From NCBI RefSeq assembly GCF_020829595.1, contig NZ_JAIVFW010000055.1, forward strand, positions 1-52,646: DNA of 52,646 bases, in the 5' to 3' direction. This stretch comes from Nostoc sp. CHAB 5844 (lineage in GTDB: Bacteria > Cyanobacteriota > Cyanobacteriia > Cyanobacteriales > Nostocaceae). Positions 16,866 through 25,776 of this stretch are shown one piece after another. Under the pieces are notes generated by a model. The model was not told the origin of the DNA. It ran no database searches and worked only from the letters and a program-made list of their open reading frames with translations. How positions within the stretch are numbered: position 1 is the stretch's first letter; each line of letters opens with the position of its first letter. The position numbers and the translations under genes are program-made.

Positions 16866-18860
16866 TTAGTCTAATTGGTTTTGTTTGCGAAGTTTGCCAC
16901 TGGTTATACCTAAACCAATAGCAGCTAAACCAAAGATTGCAGTGGGTTCGGGTATTGATTCAGGAGAATATTTTGATCGCGCAATGCGAAAGGCGATCGT
17001 TTGACTGCCTAAAAATTGATTTTGATTGTAACCAGCCTGCATCAACTGTTCAAGACTTAACATTTCAATTCCTGCCAGCCATATCCCTGATTGAATAACA
17101 TTAGAACCTTGCTGATCAAAGTAATTCAAAGCTTGCTCGTTAGATAAATCACCAAATAAGGTGTTTTGGAAGTTGTTAGCTAACTCGTCGTAAGGCGCAC
17201 GAATTTCAGCAACTGTATTTTTCGCATCCTGTTTAAACTGCTCGTAGTCACTTTTAGTTTTGTTGACTTTAGCTTGTGCATCCTGTTTAAACTGCTCGTA
17301 GTTAGCGTTGATTGTGTTGGCTTTAACTTGTGCGTTCTGCTTAAACTGTTCGTAGGCAGTTTTAGTTTTGTCAACGTTAGCTTTTGCGTTCTGTTTAAAC
17401 TGCTCGTAGTTAGCGTTGATTGTGTTGGCTTTAACTTGTGCGTTCTGCTTAAACTGTTCGTAGGCAGTTTTAGTTTTGTCAACGTTAGCTTTTGCGTTCT
17501 GTTTGAACTGCTCGTAATTACCGTTAATTTTGTCGGCTTTAGCTTGTGCGTTCTGCTTAAACTGTTCGTAGGCACTTACAGTACGATTCACAATGTTTTG
17601 AGCGCCAGAGAATAATTCGTTTTTAATTCTGTCTTTCGTGGTTTGATCGCCATTTTTGTAATCAGTCTTGACTTTTGAAGATTGCTTGTCAAGATATTGC
17701 TCAAAAGTTAACTCCTTATTAAGGAACTGAGAAGCGTTATTATAAGCTGTCTTGTCTGCTGAGGGCAGAGAGTTGAAATACTGGCTAAAATTCCAATCTT
17801 TTTGTTGATAAGCCAGCTGATCCGCTTGGGGTAGTGTTTTTAGGTAGTCGCTTAAACTTTTATTCTGTTGTAAGTCAGCGTTATTATAAGCTGTCTTGTC
17901 TGCTAAGGGCAGAGAATTGACATACTGGCTAAAATTCCAATCTTTTTGTTGATAAGCCAGCTGATCCGCTTGGGGTAGTGTTTTCAGGTAATCGTTTAAA
18001 CTTTTATTCTGTTGTGAGTCAGCGTTATTATAGGCTGTCTTGTCTTCTAAGGGCAGAGAATTGACATACTGGCTAAAATTCCAATCTTTTTGTTGATAAG
18101 CCAGCTGATCCACTTTGAGTAGGGTTTTCAAGTAAGTTTCTAAATTCCAATTTTGCTGTGATGCAGCACTATTATAGGCATTCCTGACTTCCAAGGATTG
18201 GTTTTTCAAATAAGTGCTGAAACTCCACTTTTGCTGTAAGTTGGCAGTATTGTAAGCATCCTTCACACCTTTTTGAGTCAGGTATTCATCTAAGGCAATT
18301 ACATGAGACTTCTGACCGTGTTCAAGTACACCAGCGATGGAGTCAAACCCCTGGTGATTTTTAGTGACACTTTTAGCAGTTACATGACTGTAAAGACCAA
18401 TTTGTGATACTCCGCCGCTGTTCCCACCAAAATGAATGCCAAAGATATTGCCATTGTTCTTGGCCATACTTTGACCCTTAGTACTAATTAATAAATCGCC
18501 CCAACCAATTTTGTAATCTGTTTTGCCTTTGGCATCTACAGTATCGATACCTGCATTTCTCTCCATATCATAGGCGTTGATGGCAAAATAGGCATATTTG
18601 GCATCTTCCATAAAGCCCATACCATAGATTTCGTAGTGCAAGCCACCACTTCCATCTCCAGCTGCATCGTGAGCATACTGCCATTGACCTTGAGGATTTT
18701 TGCCAACCACTAAAGCGCTTACGTCATTATCACACTCCATTGCAACTGAAAGAGTGGCTCCGGTTAAAGAAAACGCATTAGCTTGACCAGTTGCAGTCAA
18801 TAATCCAATCGTAGTGATAGCGGCGCTTGTTAAAACTCGAAGGCTATAAGGTTTCATCAT
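16866..18860 (-). CDS. PEP-CTERM surface protein with two kinds of tandem repeat
   Basis: 664 residues. A signal peptide (ending GQANA) leads into an N-terminal globular domain (about 30-205, XDP/choice-of-anchor-like, not assigned). Then come degenerate 22-26-residue modules of the pattern D..AY....Q.N.S...YL..LP, including nearly exact 48-residue double units (ADQLAYQQKDWNFSQY...). Next are seven 18-residue units starting YEQFKQ (about 430-560), with two identical 36-residue dimers. A final domain ends in PEPTAIFGLAAIGLG plus KLRKQ, the PEP-CTERM sorting signal handled by exosortase. So the protein is exported, trimmed and probably surface-attached. The 18-residue unit equals five helical turns, suggesting a long amphipathic helix. 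Repeat number may vary between strains. Confidence 0.88.
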   Translation of the reverse strand: MMKPYSLRVLTSAAITTIGLLTATGQANAFSLTGATLSVAMECDNDVSALVVGKNPQGQWQYAHDAAGDGSGGLHYEIYGMGFMEDAKYAYFAINAYDMERNAGIDTVDAKGKTDYKIGWGDLLISTKGQSMAKNNGNIFGIHFGGNSGGVSQIGLYSHVTAKSVTKNHQGFDSIAGVLEHGQKSHVIALDEYLTQKGVKDAYNTANLQQKWSFSTYLKNQSLEVRNAYNSAASQQNWNLETYLKTLLKVDQLAYQQKDWNFSQYVNSLPLEDKTAYNNADSQQNKSLNDYLKTLPQADQLAYQQKDWNFSQYVNSLPLADKTAYNNADLQQNKSLSDYLKTLPQADQLAYQQKDWNFSQYFNSLPSADKTAYNNASQFLNKELTFEQYLDKQSSKVKTDYKNGDQTTKDRIKNELFSGAQNIVNRTVSAYEQFKQNAQAKADKINGNYEQFKQNAKANVDKTKTAYEQFKQNAQVKANTINANYEQFKQNAKANVDKTKTAYEQFKQNAQVKANTINANYEQFKQDAQAKVNKTKSDYEQFKQDAKNTVAEIRAPYDELANNFQNTLFGDLSNEQALNYFDQQGSNVIQSGIWLAGIEMLSLEQLMQAGYNQNQFLGSQTIAFRIARSKYSPESIPEPTAIFGLAAIGLGITSGKLRKQNQLD
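17204..17576 (-). repeat. 54-bp tandem repeats coding the YEQFKQ units
   Basis: Seven units of 54 bp (18 codons), each beginning TATGAGCAGTTTAAACAG or a near-synonym on the minus strand. Units 2-3 and 4-5 form a duplicated 108-bp block that appears almost identical at DNA level, pointing to recent expansion. Confidence 0.8.
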
Positions 18861-19167
18861 TAATTTTTGTTTTTGCTGTTTACTTATCTTTGATTTCTTG
18901 CTCTCAATCTACAAGTTTTGTTATAAAGCAACAAAGTAAGTATCAACGTTTTTTTATGAAATTTGCACTATTTTTTGTCGATATCAACGTTAAAAAATAT
19001 CAGTATATACGAGAGTGAAAACACTGATTTAACAATGCAAAATTAAACAGTAAAAAATATCAAGCAACAATACTTATCTTTTATTATTGTTATTTATCGT
19101 AGATACTACTTGATTGTGTCTTAACAATAATTACAGCAATACTTTTTATAAAATTAAAAATTATCAA

Positions 19168-20298
19168 TTATCTCCATAATCTTCTACCAGCTTTACCTTG
19201 TAATCTTTCGTGAGCATCATCTAATAAAGCTGGAATATTTAATTCTTCAGGACATCTCGGTAAACAATCACCGCATTCTGTACAGCGATTAGCTTTCATG
19301 CCCGGAAACCAATGTCCAGCATTTTCAAACATTCCATAACGGTATTGCCCGTAGTCTGTCATATCGTATGCCATAGCTAAATTACGTAACCGCAACACCT
19401 CTGGAATATTAATATTTTCTGGGCAAGGTAAACAAGCATAGCACTGGCTACACTTATTAGTCCCTAAAACAGTTTTTTGGTGATTTTCTAAATGCTGAAA
19501 AATAGAAATCTCGGCTGATGTTAATTCACTATTACTATCAGCCACTTGTAAAGGTTCGATTAATTCTTCTGGCTTAGCTGGCCCGACACTTAAAGTAGTA
19601 ACGCGGTGGTCATTAAGTAAAAATCGATAGTTTAATTCCAAAGGCGAATATGGCTGACATAAGTCTTTGAGGGTTTGAGGCGGTGTGTAGAGTCGCCCAC
19701 CTTTGTCAGCCGGAGAAATGATAAATACGCCCATGTCTTTCTCAGCCGCTAACCGAATTATGGGTGCGTTTCGTTGAAAGAAATAGTAATAATGCAAGTT
19801 GACAAATTCAAATAAATCTGTGTCGATTGCTGCTTGTATTACCTCTAAAGATCCGTGGGTGGAAAAGCCAACGTGTCGCACTCGACCATCTGCAACTGCT
19901 TCCTGCACGGCTTGCATACAGCCACTTTTGGCTTGCACCCACTTGAGATGCTCCCAAGTATTTAAACCATGAATTCCTAAACAATCTAAATAATCTAGAT
20001 GTAATCGTTCTAGGGATTCATCAATGTACCGACGCATACTATCAGCGTCGGCTGTTGGTGGAATTTTAGTGGTGATGTAAAGTTGCGAACGAGGGACAGA
20101 CAACCCACTTTGAATTGCCTGACCAAGGAAATCTTCACTTTTGCCGTAACCTCTGGCTGTTTCTAGATGATTAATTCCGATCGCTATAGCTTTAGCGATG
20201 GTATGCTGAGCATTTTCAGTATCAGCCAAAAAGCGCATTGTTCCTAAAGAAAAAACAGACAGGTAAAGATTTGTTTTGCCAAAGCATCGGTATTGCAT
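19168..20298 (-). CDS. Aldo/keto reductase fused to a ferredoxin-like 4Fe-4S C-terminus
   Basis: 376 residues. The first ~265 form an aldo/keto reductase barrel: TMRFLADTENAQ, INHLETARGYGKSE (the usual FDTA Asp is Glu here), YITTKIPP with the catalytic Lys, and SVGPAKPEE near the NADP site. The C-terminal ~100 residues carry two cysteine clusters, CSQCYACLPCP and CTECGDCLPRCP, which fit 4Fe-4S centres. Such AKR-ferredoxin fusions are common in bacteria but poorly characterised. The Asp-to-Glu change in the active-site motif and the iron-sulfur part suggest redox chemistry different from simple NADPH ketone reduction. Start ATG at 20298. The gene stands alone. Confidence 0.88.
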   Translation of the reverse strand: MQYRCFGKTNLYLSVFSLGTMRFLADTENAQHTIAKAIAIGINHLETARGYGKSEDFLGQAIQSGLSVPRSQLYITTKIPPTADADSMRRYIDESLERLHLDYLDCLGIHGLNTWEHLKWVQAKSGCMQAVQEAVADGRVRHVGFSTHGSLEVIQAAIDTDLFEFVNLHYYYFFQRNAPIIRLAAEKDMGVFIISPADKGGRLYTPPQTLKDLCQPYSPLELNYRFLLNDHRVTTLSVGPAKPEELIEPLQVADSNSELTSAEISIFQHLENHQKTVLGTNKCSQCYACLPCPENINIPEVLRLRNLAMAYDMTDYGQYRYGMFENAGHWFPGMKANRCTECGDCLPRCPEELNIPALLDDAHERLQGKAGRRLWR

Positions 20299-20466
20299 TA
20301 CTTGAAGTTACCAGAAGTGAGTGCTGAATTCTGAGTATAAATATAATAAATAGTGTTTATACTGAGAATGAAGTGCGAAAAAGAAAGAAGGAAAAAATTA
20401 TTTTGCCTCTTTAATTTTTGAACTCTTTCTTTCTCAGCACTCCGCACTCATTAATTAGCACTTTCT

Positions 20467-20964
20467 CTAGCTATCGCCATTGCCGAAGCGCTTAATCAAA
20501 TCCTCAGGACGGAGATTGGAGATAAATTCACGAAAGGCTTCTTGTTCTGCTTCATCAGCATCACGATCTACTGGAATTGAGGCATCAGCAACTACTTCTT
20601 CCATTACCCAAATCGGCGTATTTGTACGCAGGGCAACGGCGATCGCATCACTGGGACGTGCATCAATTTCTTTTTTGACTTCGCCTTGCTGTACAATCAA
20701 AGCTGCATAAAATGTGTCCTTCTGTAAGGAATGAATAATCACTTTTTCTAGAGTCATGTTCCACGTCTCTAGAATATTCACAATTAGGTCATGAGTTAAC
20801 GGTCTGGGTGGCTTTTGATTCTCTAGCGCACCCATAATTGCCCTAGCTTGTTCTTGACCAATATAAATTGGCAAAGCACGCCGATCTGAGGCATCTTTCA
20901 AAAGTACGATCGGGCTGCGGGTTATGGCATCTAATGCGATGCCAGCGACTTTCATTTCAATCAT
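20467..20964 (-). CDS. Bifunctional nuclease family protein (DUF151)
   Basis: 165 residues of the BFN/DUF151 family. The core runs from MIEMKVAGIALDAITRSPIV through LPIYIGQEQARAI and TYAALIV-like FYAALIVQQ to the hallmark DARPSDAIAVALRT near residue 105. The remaining tail is acidic (DRDADEAEQEAF). Members in plants and archaea have been reported as nucleases, but in cyanobacteria the role is not settled. Start ATG at 20964; ATG at 20955 (MKVAGIAL) is an alternative. Divergent from riboflavin synthase across about 340 bp. Confidence 0.88.
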   Translation of the reverse strand: MIEMKVAGIALDAITRSPIVLLKDASDRRALPIYIGQEQARAIMGALENQKPPRPLTHDLIVNILETWNMTLEKVIIHSLQKDTFYAALIVQQGEVKKEIDARPSDAIAVALRTNTPIWVMEEVVADASIPVDRDADEAEQEAFREFISNLRPEDLIKRFGNGDS

Positions 20965-21301
20965 TGACGAAGCCTCTACAATCCTGGGAGAGCCTGAGAT
21001 ATTGGTAACAATTTATACCTTCTATTGACTTTTCTTGAGAAAGAATAAACATAGGCAGGTTTTCTATAATTGCTTCTATTAAACTCCGAACTTGGTGCGA
21101 AGACCAGAGTAAGTTAAAGGAGTCTACCTAGACAATAACCTTCTTAACCAAGTATGCCTTGTGAAGGATGCGAATGGGTTATCAACCTTATAATAAAAAC
21201 AGTCAGAAATTATACTCAAAATGTCTTGCATTCTTGTAAGAAATACCAGTTGATTTTCGGCAAAATTAGGCAATAAATAGAGTTAGTTTCAAATAATAGC
21301 C
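20965..21301. other. Intergenic region between two divergent genes
   Basis: No ORF of coding character. The stretch 21080-21190 (containing AAAGGAGTCTACC and GAAGGATGCGAATGGG) is less AT-rich than its flanks and may be transcribed, but I see no clear riboswitch fold. The RFN element that would mark an FMN riboswitch ahead of a riboflavin gene is not evident. Confidence 0.4.
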
Positions 21302-21982
21302 GTGTTTACAGGATTAGTCCAAGCTTTAGGAACAATGAAACCCTTGGGAGGCGATTCTTGGCAAATTACTTGTGTGAATCAGTCTTCTAATGTAATTATG
21401 CAAGATTTAGCTTATGGTGACAGTATTGCTGTTGATGGGGTTTGCTTAACCGTTGAAGAAATTTTAAAAGACGGATTTATTGCCACTGCTTCCCCAGAAA
21501 CTCTACGCCGCACTACCCTAGGACTTGAGGAAACACAACAAAGATGTGTGAATTTAGAAGCTTCGCTGCGAGTAGGTAGCAAAGTCGGCGGTCATTTTGT
21601 GATGGGTCATGTAGACGGTGTAGGTCGCTTACTAACAGCCCAACAGACCGCTACTTCTTGGGAAATGACTTTTACTGCACCTGAAGCGATCGCGCACTAC
21701 ATTGTCCCCAAAGGCAGCATTGCGGTGAATGGCATTAGTCTCACGGTAGCTGCCTACGATCCAGAACTTTCACAATTTACTGTGGCTGTCATACCCCTCA
21801 CCTACGCTGAAACCAATCTTCGCTATCTTGTCCCTGGCAGTTGGGTGAACTTAGAAGGGGATATTCTCGGCAAATACGTGGAAAAATTTCTTTACCCTGG
21901 CAAGCAACCAGTTAAATCCACAGATGATTTTGGATTTAATGAGATTACACCCGCGTTTTTAGCAGAACACGGGTATTTATAA
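21302..21982 (+). CDS. ribE: Riboflavin synthase, alpha subunit
   Basis: 226 residues. Starts with GTG at 21302, giving the invariant MFTGLVQALG N-terminus. Two homologous lumazine-binding domains follow: DSIAVDGVCLTVEEI with SPETLRRTTLG in the first half, and GSIAVNGISLTVAAY with IPLTYAETNL in the second, plus GGHFVMGHVDGVG between them. The enzyme dismutates two 6,7-dimethyl-8-ribityllumazine molecules to riboflavin in the last step of vitamin B2 synthesis. The gene is single, with no other rib genes around, as is usual in cyanobacteria. It converges with the M23 peptidase gene. Confidence 0.95.
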   Translation: MFTGLVQALGTMKPLGGDSWQITCVNQSSNVIMQDLAYGDSIAVDGVCLTVEEILKDGFIATASPETLRRTTLGLEETQQRCVNLEASLRVGSKVGGHFVMGHVDGVGRLLTAQQTATSWEMTFTAPEAIAHYIVPKGSIAVNGISLTVAAYDPELSQFTVAVIPLTYAETNLRYLVPGSWVNLEGDILGKYVEKFLYPGKQPVKSTDDFGFNEITPAFLAEHGYL

Positions 21983-21995
21983 AAGTATGAATTAT

Positions 21996-22036
21996 GAAGT
22001 ATGAAGGCTGAAAACACATTTCAGACTTCATACTTC
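21996..22036. terminator. Long heptamer-derived hairpin between convergent genes
   Basis: Two 18-nt arms (21996-22013 and 22019-22036) pair with one mismatch around a 5-nt loop. The arms are built from GAAGTAT/GAAGGCT-like 7-bp units. It sits between ribE and the M23 gene and could end both transcripts, although there is no poly-T run. Confidence 0.55.
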
Positions 22037-22076
22037 AGACTAGCCTGCGGCAAGCCGCTGCGCGTCTACAGACTTT

Positions 22077-23693
22077 TTAAGGTACTTGGGCTGTTCGTAT
22101 GGTTTGTACCAACTGACTCAAACCTGCTTGTAATTCTCCACCAGGATCAACAGCCACCCATCCATCTTGTGTCAAGTGACGCACTTCAAAATGCAAGTGC
22201 GGCCCTGTGGAGTTGCCAGTGCTGCCAACTCGTCCAATGACCATTCCTGGTTCTACTACTTGACCAGGTTGCACAAAGATTTCGGACATATGACCGTAAA
22301 GGGTTTGCTGGGCAGAACTGTGAGTGAGGATGACAGTTAAACCATAACCACCAACCCAGCCTGCTGTATCTACCTGTCCTTTAGCGGCGGCGAGAATTGG
22401 TGTACCCATAGGCGCACCCAAATCTGTGCCAGCGTGGAAACGGCGATCGCCTGTTATGGGATGAACTCGCCAACCAAACAATGAAGTAATTGTTGCTGGA
22501 ACAGAAAGGGGATAGTTGACTCCTGCACCACCACGATAGGCAATTGTATTTGTATAGGGAATTTGGGGCAGAACTGATGCTAACGGAATATCGTAAGCCA
22601 CAGTACTGACACGCGGTGCCACGTTCCCTTCAATCATTGGTGGGGGTAAAGCACCAGCGCTGGGTGCAACGGCAGTGGCACTGACTTTGGTCGCACCGAA
22701 TTCGCTGGGATTGGGAATAAACCGATTAGGACGAAAAGCTGTCTTGACTTCACCACCAGAAGCAATACGGGTCGAACGCCATTCACGGCTGTTGCTTGTA
22801 TTTGTCAAACGCCGTACTGGTGGAACACTGGCTAACTGAGCATTTTGGCTTTTTTTGAGCCAGGTGGGGGCTGGTTTGCTTTCAGAATTAGCTACACGCT
22901 GATTGCCAACAGGTTTGGCTTGGTTACAAAAACCAGCTGATATGGCTTGCCCAGAGGGTAAAATTGTGCGACAACCACTAGAACGTTCTGTAATTATTAC
23001 AGAATTGGGTGCTTGATAAGTATTTGTCGCTGAACTGCCGTAATTGTTGGGGTCAATGTAGGCGTTGTTGTAGTCTTTGATTTTTTCTGTTGTCGCCTCC
23101 GCCGTGCGGTTACTATTCGCAGGTTGAGCGACTTCTGGAAGTTTTTCTGGTATGGTGCGAGGTGCAACTGGTTTGGCTACCTCAATTTTCGGTTGTTCTT
23201 GCCTAACGCTGGCACTTGGTTGAGCAACTTCTGGCTTGGGTTTAGCGATGCGGACGTTAACTGGTTTTGGTTGTGCAGTTGCGGCTGGCGTGTGAGCGCG
23301 TCGAGTCGTAAAAACTGGCTCAACAGCCTCTTCAGCTTTGGGTTTAGACTGTCTAACCGGCGCTTTGGATTGGGCAACCTCTGGTTTGCGGAGTCTTTGA
23401 GTCAGGTTAGCACGGCGTTGTGAAAATTCCGTTTGCGCCTTGGGTGCTTCCGGGATAACAATATCTTTTTTTATGAAATTTGTTTTGCCTGTTGATTGGG
23501 AATTTTCAACAGGAACAATGTTATCTATTGATGTTTCTGTTTGGGCAAACACGAAGCCACCACTAAGCAGACTGACGCTACTTAGTAAACAGAGACTCTG
23601 GGCTGGCAGGGTAGATATAAAACGTTTTTTCGTCATACCTTGCTGATTAGAGCCTTGGGAAGGATTATGGGCAGATGTATTGCGCTGCGTCAT
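22077..23693 (-). CDS. Exported M23 (LytM) murein endopeptidase-like protein
   Basis: About 538 residues from ATG at 23693 (MTQRNTSAHNPS), which has a GAGAG ribosome-binding site. A second in-frame ATG at 23636 (MTKKRFISTL) would put the signal peptide right at the N-terminus (cleavage near VFAQ). A long Pro/Lys-rich, repetitive linker (QSKPKAEEAV, AQPKPVNVRIAKPKPEVAQP) spans the periplasm or wall. The C-terminal ~140 residues form the peptidase M23 domain: RFHAGTDLGAPMGTPI with the zinc His and Asp, LYGHMSEIFV, GSTGNSTGPHLHFEV with HLH. The metal ligands are intact, so it may be an active DD-endopeptidase rather than a degenerate NlpD/EnvC activator. Confidence 0.88.
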   Translation of the reverse strand: MTQRNTSAHNPSQGSNQQGMTKKRFISTLPAQSLCLLSSVSLLSGGFVFAQTETSIDNIVPVENSQSTGKTNFIKKDIVIPEAPKAQTEFSQRRANLTQRLRKPEVAQSKAPVRQSKPKAEEAVEPVFTTRRAHTPAATAQPKPVNVRIAKPKPEVAQPSASVRQEQPKIEVAKPVAPRTIPEKLPEVAQPANSNRTAEATTEKIKDYNNAYIDPNNYGSSATNTYQAPNSVIITERSSGCRTILPSGQAISAGFCNQAKPVGNQRVANSESKPAPTWLKKSQNAQLASVPPVRRLTNTSNSREWRSTRIASGGEVKTAFRPNRFIPNPSEFGATKVSATAVAPSAGALPPPMIEGNVAPRVSTVAYDIPLASVLPQIPYTNTIAYRGGAGVNYPLSVPATITSLFGWRVHPITGDRRFHAGTDLGAPMGTPILAAAKGQVDTAGWVGGYGLTVILTHSSAQQTLYGHMSEIFVQPGQVVEPGMVIGRVGSTGNSTGPHLHFEVRHLTQDGWVAVDPGGELQAGLSQLVQTIRTAQVP

Positions 23694-23939
23694 TGGTTCT
23701 CTCAGTTGTTTTAAATTTGCCTCAAGAGATGATGCTAGTGGTTTGTCTTGCCCAAAGAGCGGAATTAATAACAAACCTATAATTTAAAAAGCACTCAGAA
23801 GACAGAATTCAGAATTCAGAATCGATTTGGTTGGAGATTTAAACCCTCTTGATTCGTTTGCCAGTCGCACGGAATATCGGCAGGGAAGACGCGAAGCGTC
23901 TACATACTGAATTTGGGCTTCCTGACTCCTGAATTCTTG

Positions 23940-24758
23940 TTATACAGAAGATTTACGGTATCCCAGACTGATTGTACCGGGTTCAATGTAAAGTTCTGGT
24001 GTTTTTATGTCTGTTGTATCATAATATTCCAAAGAAACACGTAATTTACCCTGAGAAGTAACGCCGACTACAGTGCCTGCCAAATCATTAATGTATACTT
24101 TGTCACCTAGATTGGATAGTAATTCCAGATAGCGAGACAAGAGTATGGTTATTCCTTCTTGGGCAAGGCACTCCATACCGGATTCTATTCCCCGTAAAAC
24201 GGTGGAAGTAAGAATTTCCAGACAAGAAATCGGTTTGGTAGCGTAGGAGGCTTGCCACATTTCTAGATTTATTCCAGTTTCGGGTACTGGGTTTATCCAG
24301 TTAATGCCAACTCCAATTACTGCTTGGCTAATATAGCCATTATTTATTTTGGTTTCTGTCAAAATGCCGCCTAATTTGCGACCATTTAAGACTAGATCAT
24401 TGGGCCATTTAATTCCCACAACTACGCCACAGCAACGTAGTTGGTCAGCAATGCCCCAAGCACTAGCAAGAGTTAGTTGATAACTGGCACTAGCTTCTAG
24501 TTTAGGCGCGATCGCTATCGAAAGGTATAAGCCTCCAGTAGGAGAAATCCATTGCCGTCCCCACTGTCCTCTGCCCGCAGTTTGTTGTCTGGCAATTACC
24601 ACAGACCAAGGTTTTGCTCCCTGTGCTAACAAATTCCATAGCGTTTGGTTAGTAGAAGCCACACTGTCAAAAATATGCAACGAGAAGGGAAAATTATCCC
24701 AGTTTCTTCCTGCTTTTAAAGCTAATTCCAACTTTTGCCGCTCAAATTCCACAGACAT
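23940..24758 (-). CDS. birA: Biotin--[acetyl-CoA carboxylase] ligase
   Basis: 272 residues. It has the biotin-protein ligase core without the N-terminal helix-turn-helix of bifunctional BirA. Key features are FDSVASTNQTLW, the biotinyl-AMP loop QQTAGRGQWGRQW, GGLYLSIAI, IKWPNDLVLNGRKLGGILTE, and VIGVGINWINP, then a small C-terminal SH3-like part. It attaches biotin to the acetyl-CoA carboxylase carrier AccB. The position of the loop and the start at ATG 24758 give normal monofunctional length. Divergent from pgeF, with an intergenic gap of about 140 bp. Confidence 0.93.
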   Translation of the reverse strand: MSVEFERQKLELALKAGRNWDNFPFSLHIFDSVASTNQTLWNLLAQGAKPWSVVIARQQTAGRGQWGRQWISPTGGLYLSIAIAPKLEASASYQLTLASAWGIADQLRCCGVVVGIKWPNDLVLNGRKLGGILTETKINNGYISQAVIGVGINWINPVPETGINLEMWQASYATKPISCLEILTSTVLRGIESGMECLAQEGITILLSRYLELLSNLGDKVYINDLAGTVVGVTSQGKLRVSLEYYDTTDIKTPELYIEPGTISLGYRKSSV

Positions 24759-24900
24759 GAACCGAAATCCCGTTGTTCAAGTTAACATTAATTGGCTGAT
24801 TTAGATCAAAGGGAGTAGGCAATAGGGAGTAGATAACAATTCTTGAATGCCCAATCCCAAAACCCAATGCTTAATACCCTCTATTTTGGTTAGATTCAAG

Positions 24901-25695
24901 ATGCACACTTGGCACTGGCGCAATTGGGAAGGACTGCCATACCTTACCTGTAGTCTTTTAGAAAATTGGCAACACGGCTTTTTTACTCACCAGTTCTGGC
25001 CGCGATCGCCTCAAGATTTAACACAAGTCCTACACCCAGAGGCATCAGCATATCGCTTGAAACAAGTACACGGCAATACAGTTCTCACTCCGCAAGAAGT
25101 TGACTCTCAAGTAAACGAAATTGAGGAAGATGAAGAATCGGCTTTTGCCTCGGCTGATGGTTTAATCACCGAACAAGCTTTACAAGCTGTGTGGGTAGCT
25201 AGTGCAGATTGTACACCTGTGTTAATTGGGGACGTGCGGACTGGACAGGTAGCTGCATTACATGCGGGTTGGCGGGGTACAGCCGCGAAGATTGTTCCCC
25301 AAGCGATCGCCCGGTTACAAGCACAAGGCAGCAAATTAGCGGACTTAAGAGTGGCTCTTGGCCCAGCGATCGCTGGTGAAGTTTATCAAGTCTCGGTTGA
25401 GGTAGCTGCGGAAATCGGAGCCAGTATTATATCACATAACGACGCACAAAAAATTGTTCAGGCGTTACATGAACTACCTAATTCGCCATTATTAGCTGAC
25501 CCGGAACCAGGAAGGGTAAGAGTTGATGTGCGACGGGTAAATACTTTGCAGTTAGAAAATTTGGGCATTAGTTCAGAACAATTAGCGATCGCTCCTTATT
25601 GTACATACCAAACTCCAGAACATTTCTTTTCTTACCGCCGCGATCAACAGAAAAAAGTCCAGTGGTCAGGAATTGTGAGCGGGAAAAATAAGTAG
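24901..25695 (+). CDS. pgeF: Peptidoglycan editing factor PgeF / purine nucleoside phosphorylase-like (YfiH family)
   Basis: About 264 residues from ATG at 24901 (MHTWHWRNWEGLPYLTC). The frame is open further upstream, but that part lacks family character. Motifs: FFTHQFWPRS, RLKQVHGNTVL, ADGLITEQ, the Cys-containing SADCTPVLI and LHAGWRGTAAKI with the metal-binding histidine, GPAIAGEVYQV, and the terminal YCTYQTPEHFFSYRRDQQ. These match the DUF152/laccase-domain family, whose E. coli member removes mis-incorporated L-Ser from peptidoglycan precursors and whose relatives act on purine nucleosides. Confidence 0.9.
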   Translation: MHTWHWRNWEGLPYLTCSLLENWQHGFFTHQFWPRSPQDLTQVLHPEASAYRLKQVHGNTVLTPQEVDSQVNEIEEDEESAFASADGLITEQALQAVWVASADCTPVLIGDVRTGQVAALHAGWRGTAAKIVPQAIARLQAQGSKLADLRVALGPAIAGEVYQVSVEVAAEIGASIISHNDAQKIVQALHELPNSPLLADPEPGRVRVDVRRVNTLQLENLGISSEQLAIAPYCTYQTPEHFFSYRRDQQKKVQWSGIVSGKNK

Positions 25696-25776
25696 TACTG
25701 AGTAAAAATACTAGTCTCTAATCCCCAGCCTCTAGCCTCTTGTCGTTCTTTCATAATTACTTAATCACTGTTGGCG

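Noticed and set aside
17180-17615. Long open frames on both strands across the YEQFKQ repeats
   Set aside because: They exist because a stop-free 54-bp unit is repeated; the PEP-CTERM frame explains the DNA fully.
20965-21301. FMN riboswitch ahead of riboflavin synthase
   Set aside because: The conserved RFN sequence blocks could not be found.
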